A DNA stretch of 64,000 nucleotides from contig NC_091138.1 in the NCBI RefSeq assembly GCF_041381155.1, positions 18,787,255-18,851,254 of the forward strand, in the 5' to 3' direction. A model generated the notes under the pieces. That model was given only the letters and a program-made list of their open reading frames with translations, was not told the origin of the DNA and made no database searches. Position numbers and translations under genes: made by a program. Positions 61,940 through 64,000 of this stretch are shown here, one piece after another (within the stretch, counting starts at the first letter, position 1; every line of letters begins with the position of its first letter). The DNA comes from Argopecten irradians (taxonomy: Eukaryota > Mollusca > Bivalvia > Pectinida > Pectinidae).

Positions 61940-64000
61940 CTGCAAGTAATGTCGTATTTAGAATTCTATGGACATACATTTACTGGAAAACCAAGTCAGT
62001 CAACATTCATTTACAAGTAACATCGTGCATCAAAACTGTGTGGTCATGTTTTAAATGAAAGGGCAACTGGCAACCCATATCGTCAAAAAGATAATTACAA
62101 AAAATCGTCATACATAAGAACTCATTGTTGCAGACCCCCGGTTAATTGGAATTAATTAGAACTGAACAGCAGATAACAACTCGGTCGCTAAAAGGCCAGC
62201 TACAAGTAACACCGTAAGCCTACTCTGCGGTTATGTTTTCGAAAAAAAAATATATTAGTATGCAAACATCATGCTTTATTAGAGTCAATGGGACAAGGAC
62301 TTTATTTGAGGCTGACATTAAGTGTATTTTGAAATGTATTAAATATATACTACTTCACTGTTCACTATGATAGGTAATTGCAGCTAGACATATAGTCAGT
62401 TGACAGTTCTGGTTCCTTTGGTGGCACTTTTCGCCACGATATAGCATGGCACCGTGTTACTATGAATACCTGGTGGGATTATTGAATTCAGCTCTTGTTA
62501 TCAACGGAAATTATAAGTTTGCTACGTACTCTTTGTGTTACTAAACGTGTTTTCCATCCATAGACCGATTTGTCTTACAAACTCACGTTTCGTTGATTTA
62601 GGTGGTGCTTGCCCATTTTTCAACTGTCTTAAATTTGATTTCTCAATTTTGGTATAACGCTACTGATTACCCATGCCTTTGTTTTGCGTAAAGGGTGACG
62701 CATAAATACCAACATTCTATTGAGTTCCGGGTTTTATATAGATAAACGAGTTTGTATTCATCATTTGCTTCACGAATAGAAATCTAGTAGTTATGTTGTT
62801 CTTTCAAGCGCAGCTCTGATTTTGGGATGCGGACGACGTGATCGAACATTGTCTAGATTGGGAGTGCTGTTTGGTGCCTGTGGCAGTATGCTTCGATTGG
62901 TAGTGTCACTGCAATGTTTGTAAGAGTTTCAATTATTACTGGGAGACACAACCCATATTATTATATATACCACAGTCTCCCGAAAAAACAGACATGCAAA
63001 TGCTACACGCAAACCATTGCACACAGGAAAGGATATAACCAAAAACAAGTTAGCAAATGCTCTCCACACTACGCCACGTTAATCAGACCGCAGCCTATAG
63101 TGTAGGTTGATTATGTGGGTTACCGACTTTGAATGCTCTTATGTTTTATTATTATCTAGATTTCCTTTCCTGTTCACAATCGGCAGTGTAACCCAGCTCT
63201 ATATGTACTAATTTGCTTTTGATCTAACCTCAGAGAGAATAGTGTCATCAGTTCCGTGACAAATGAGCTCTACTCACACTACACAAACCTATTTCCTTGT
63301 TATTAGCCTGAATGTCGTGATTCTTAATCTCTTACGGCTAATCTCTTCAAAGTATTGGAGCATTATACCATCGACAGCAAACAGCAATACTGCTCTCCAC
63401 TTCCGAAAGACGTTTTAGTGCACTTTAGGAAAACCGTATAAAGTTTGGTACGTAAAGGTCGTTTTCACTTGGATAAAAGACAAAAAACTATCTATAAATT
63501 CCAGACTAAATGTGAGTATTTGATAGAAATAGGTGCATGGGGACGAATACTTTTAGGGTAGGAGTTATGTTCAAAACTTCCACAATCACTGTATAATATG
63601 AAATATTCGTATGTTTCGTGGTTAGGAGCTTTGCTATCATTCGTGGGTAAAACTATTCATGACTAGCCGACGGAGTAATAGTGACAATACTATATAAACA
63701 AAATTCGTCGTTTTTATTTTCGTGGTTTCACAATAACCACCAAAACATCACTTAACGAACATTTCATGTTACACAGCAAGTTCTCAATAATTTTGTAGAA
63801 GAAATGAAACATTTCATAATTTGATACTAAACACATGAAATATGTTTGCATAATACCGTAGACGGGATGTAATACTGAACAAGTAACACTAATAGAAAGA
63901 ATAGGTAAAATGGAATAGAGACATATCAGTGGCAGTCACTCCAAACCAGTCACGCAACACACCCTCCAACGGCCGCCGCATCTAACCCAGACATAGTCAC
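61940..64000. other. Upstream intron of the opsin gene, no exon found
   Basis: The exon starting at 61939 begins with the third base of a codon, so at least one upstream coding exon must exist. I could not identify a TM1-TM2 exon here. It may lie beyond 64000. Confidence 0.4.

Overview
This is a eukaryotic nuclear genome window from an invertebrate animal. It is AT-rich, with long introns, GT-AG splicing and abundant tandem repeats. A bivalve mollusc is most likely. That rests on the gene content (FRAS1/FREM-type matrix protein, LARP7, an ankyrin-DHHC acyltransferase, an RGR/retinochrome-type opsin) and on repeat families I associate with scallop and oyster genomes, such as 'CCCAGAGGG' palindrome-headed elements and elements built from internal tandem repeats. 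The species cannot be fixed from sequence alone. Exon coordinates below are my own splice-site and reading-frame reconstructions. All phases close, but none is transcript-verified.

Layout: (1) 25-10189 (+): the 3' part of a FREM2/FRAS1-like gene in 18 exons. It covers about five Calx-beta domains, the conserved C-terminal FREM region, a transmembrane helix and a PDZ-binding tail. (2) About 10.2-15.1 kb: the convergent intergenic region, with a 69-bp tandem repeat. (3) 15153-26410 (-): a complete LARP7-like gene in 12 coding exons (La motif, RRM1, Lys-rich linker, RRM2-like domain, basic tail), with several mobile elements in its introns. (4) About 26.4-28.9 kb: an inverted-repeat element carrying a nested hairpin, then a possible bidirectional promoter. 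(5) 28906-47625 (+): an ankyrin-repeat/DHHC palmitoyltransferase (HIP14-like) in 9 exons. Its sixth intron carries an 8-kb array of a 21-bp repeat that stops about 10 bp before the next exon. (6) 47.6-60.3 kb: no confident gene; TTAA-bounded MITEs, a 3.2-kb 19-bp array and a 32-bp array with a CCAAT box in each unit. (7) 60463-61939 (-): the last four exons of an RGR/retinochrome-like opsin whose 5' end was not found.

The most unusual theme is a set of short tandem arrays that copy exon-intron junctions. Five independent arrays, with periods of 137, 84, 41, 52 and about 27 bp, sit on a splice donor or acceptor of the FREM2-like and DHHC genes, so each real splice site is accompanied by near-identical decoys. 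In the 52-bp array every decoy leads to an in-frame stop. At the DHHC zinc-finger exon one decoy is in frame and would insert nine residues between zinc ligands.

The genes do not form one pathway. They are a matrix/basement-membrane protein, a 7SK snRNA-binding protein, a membrane acyltransferase and a photopigment-type receptor lying next to one another.
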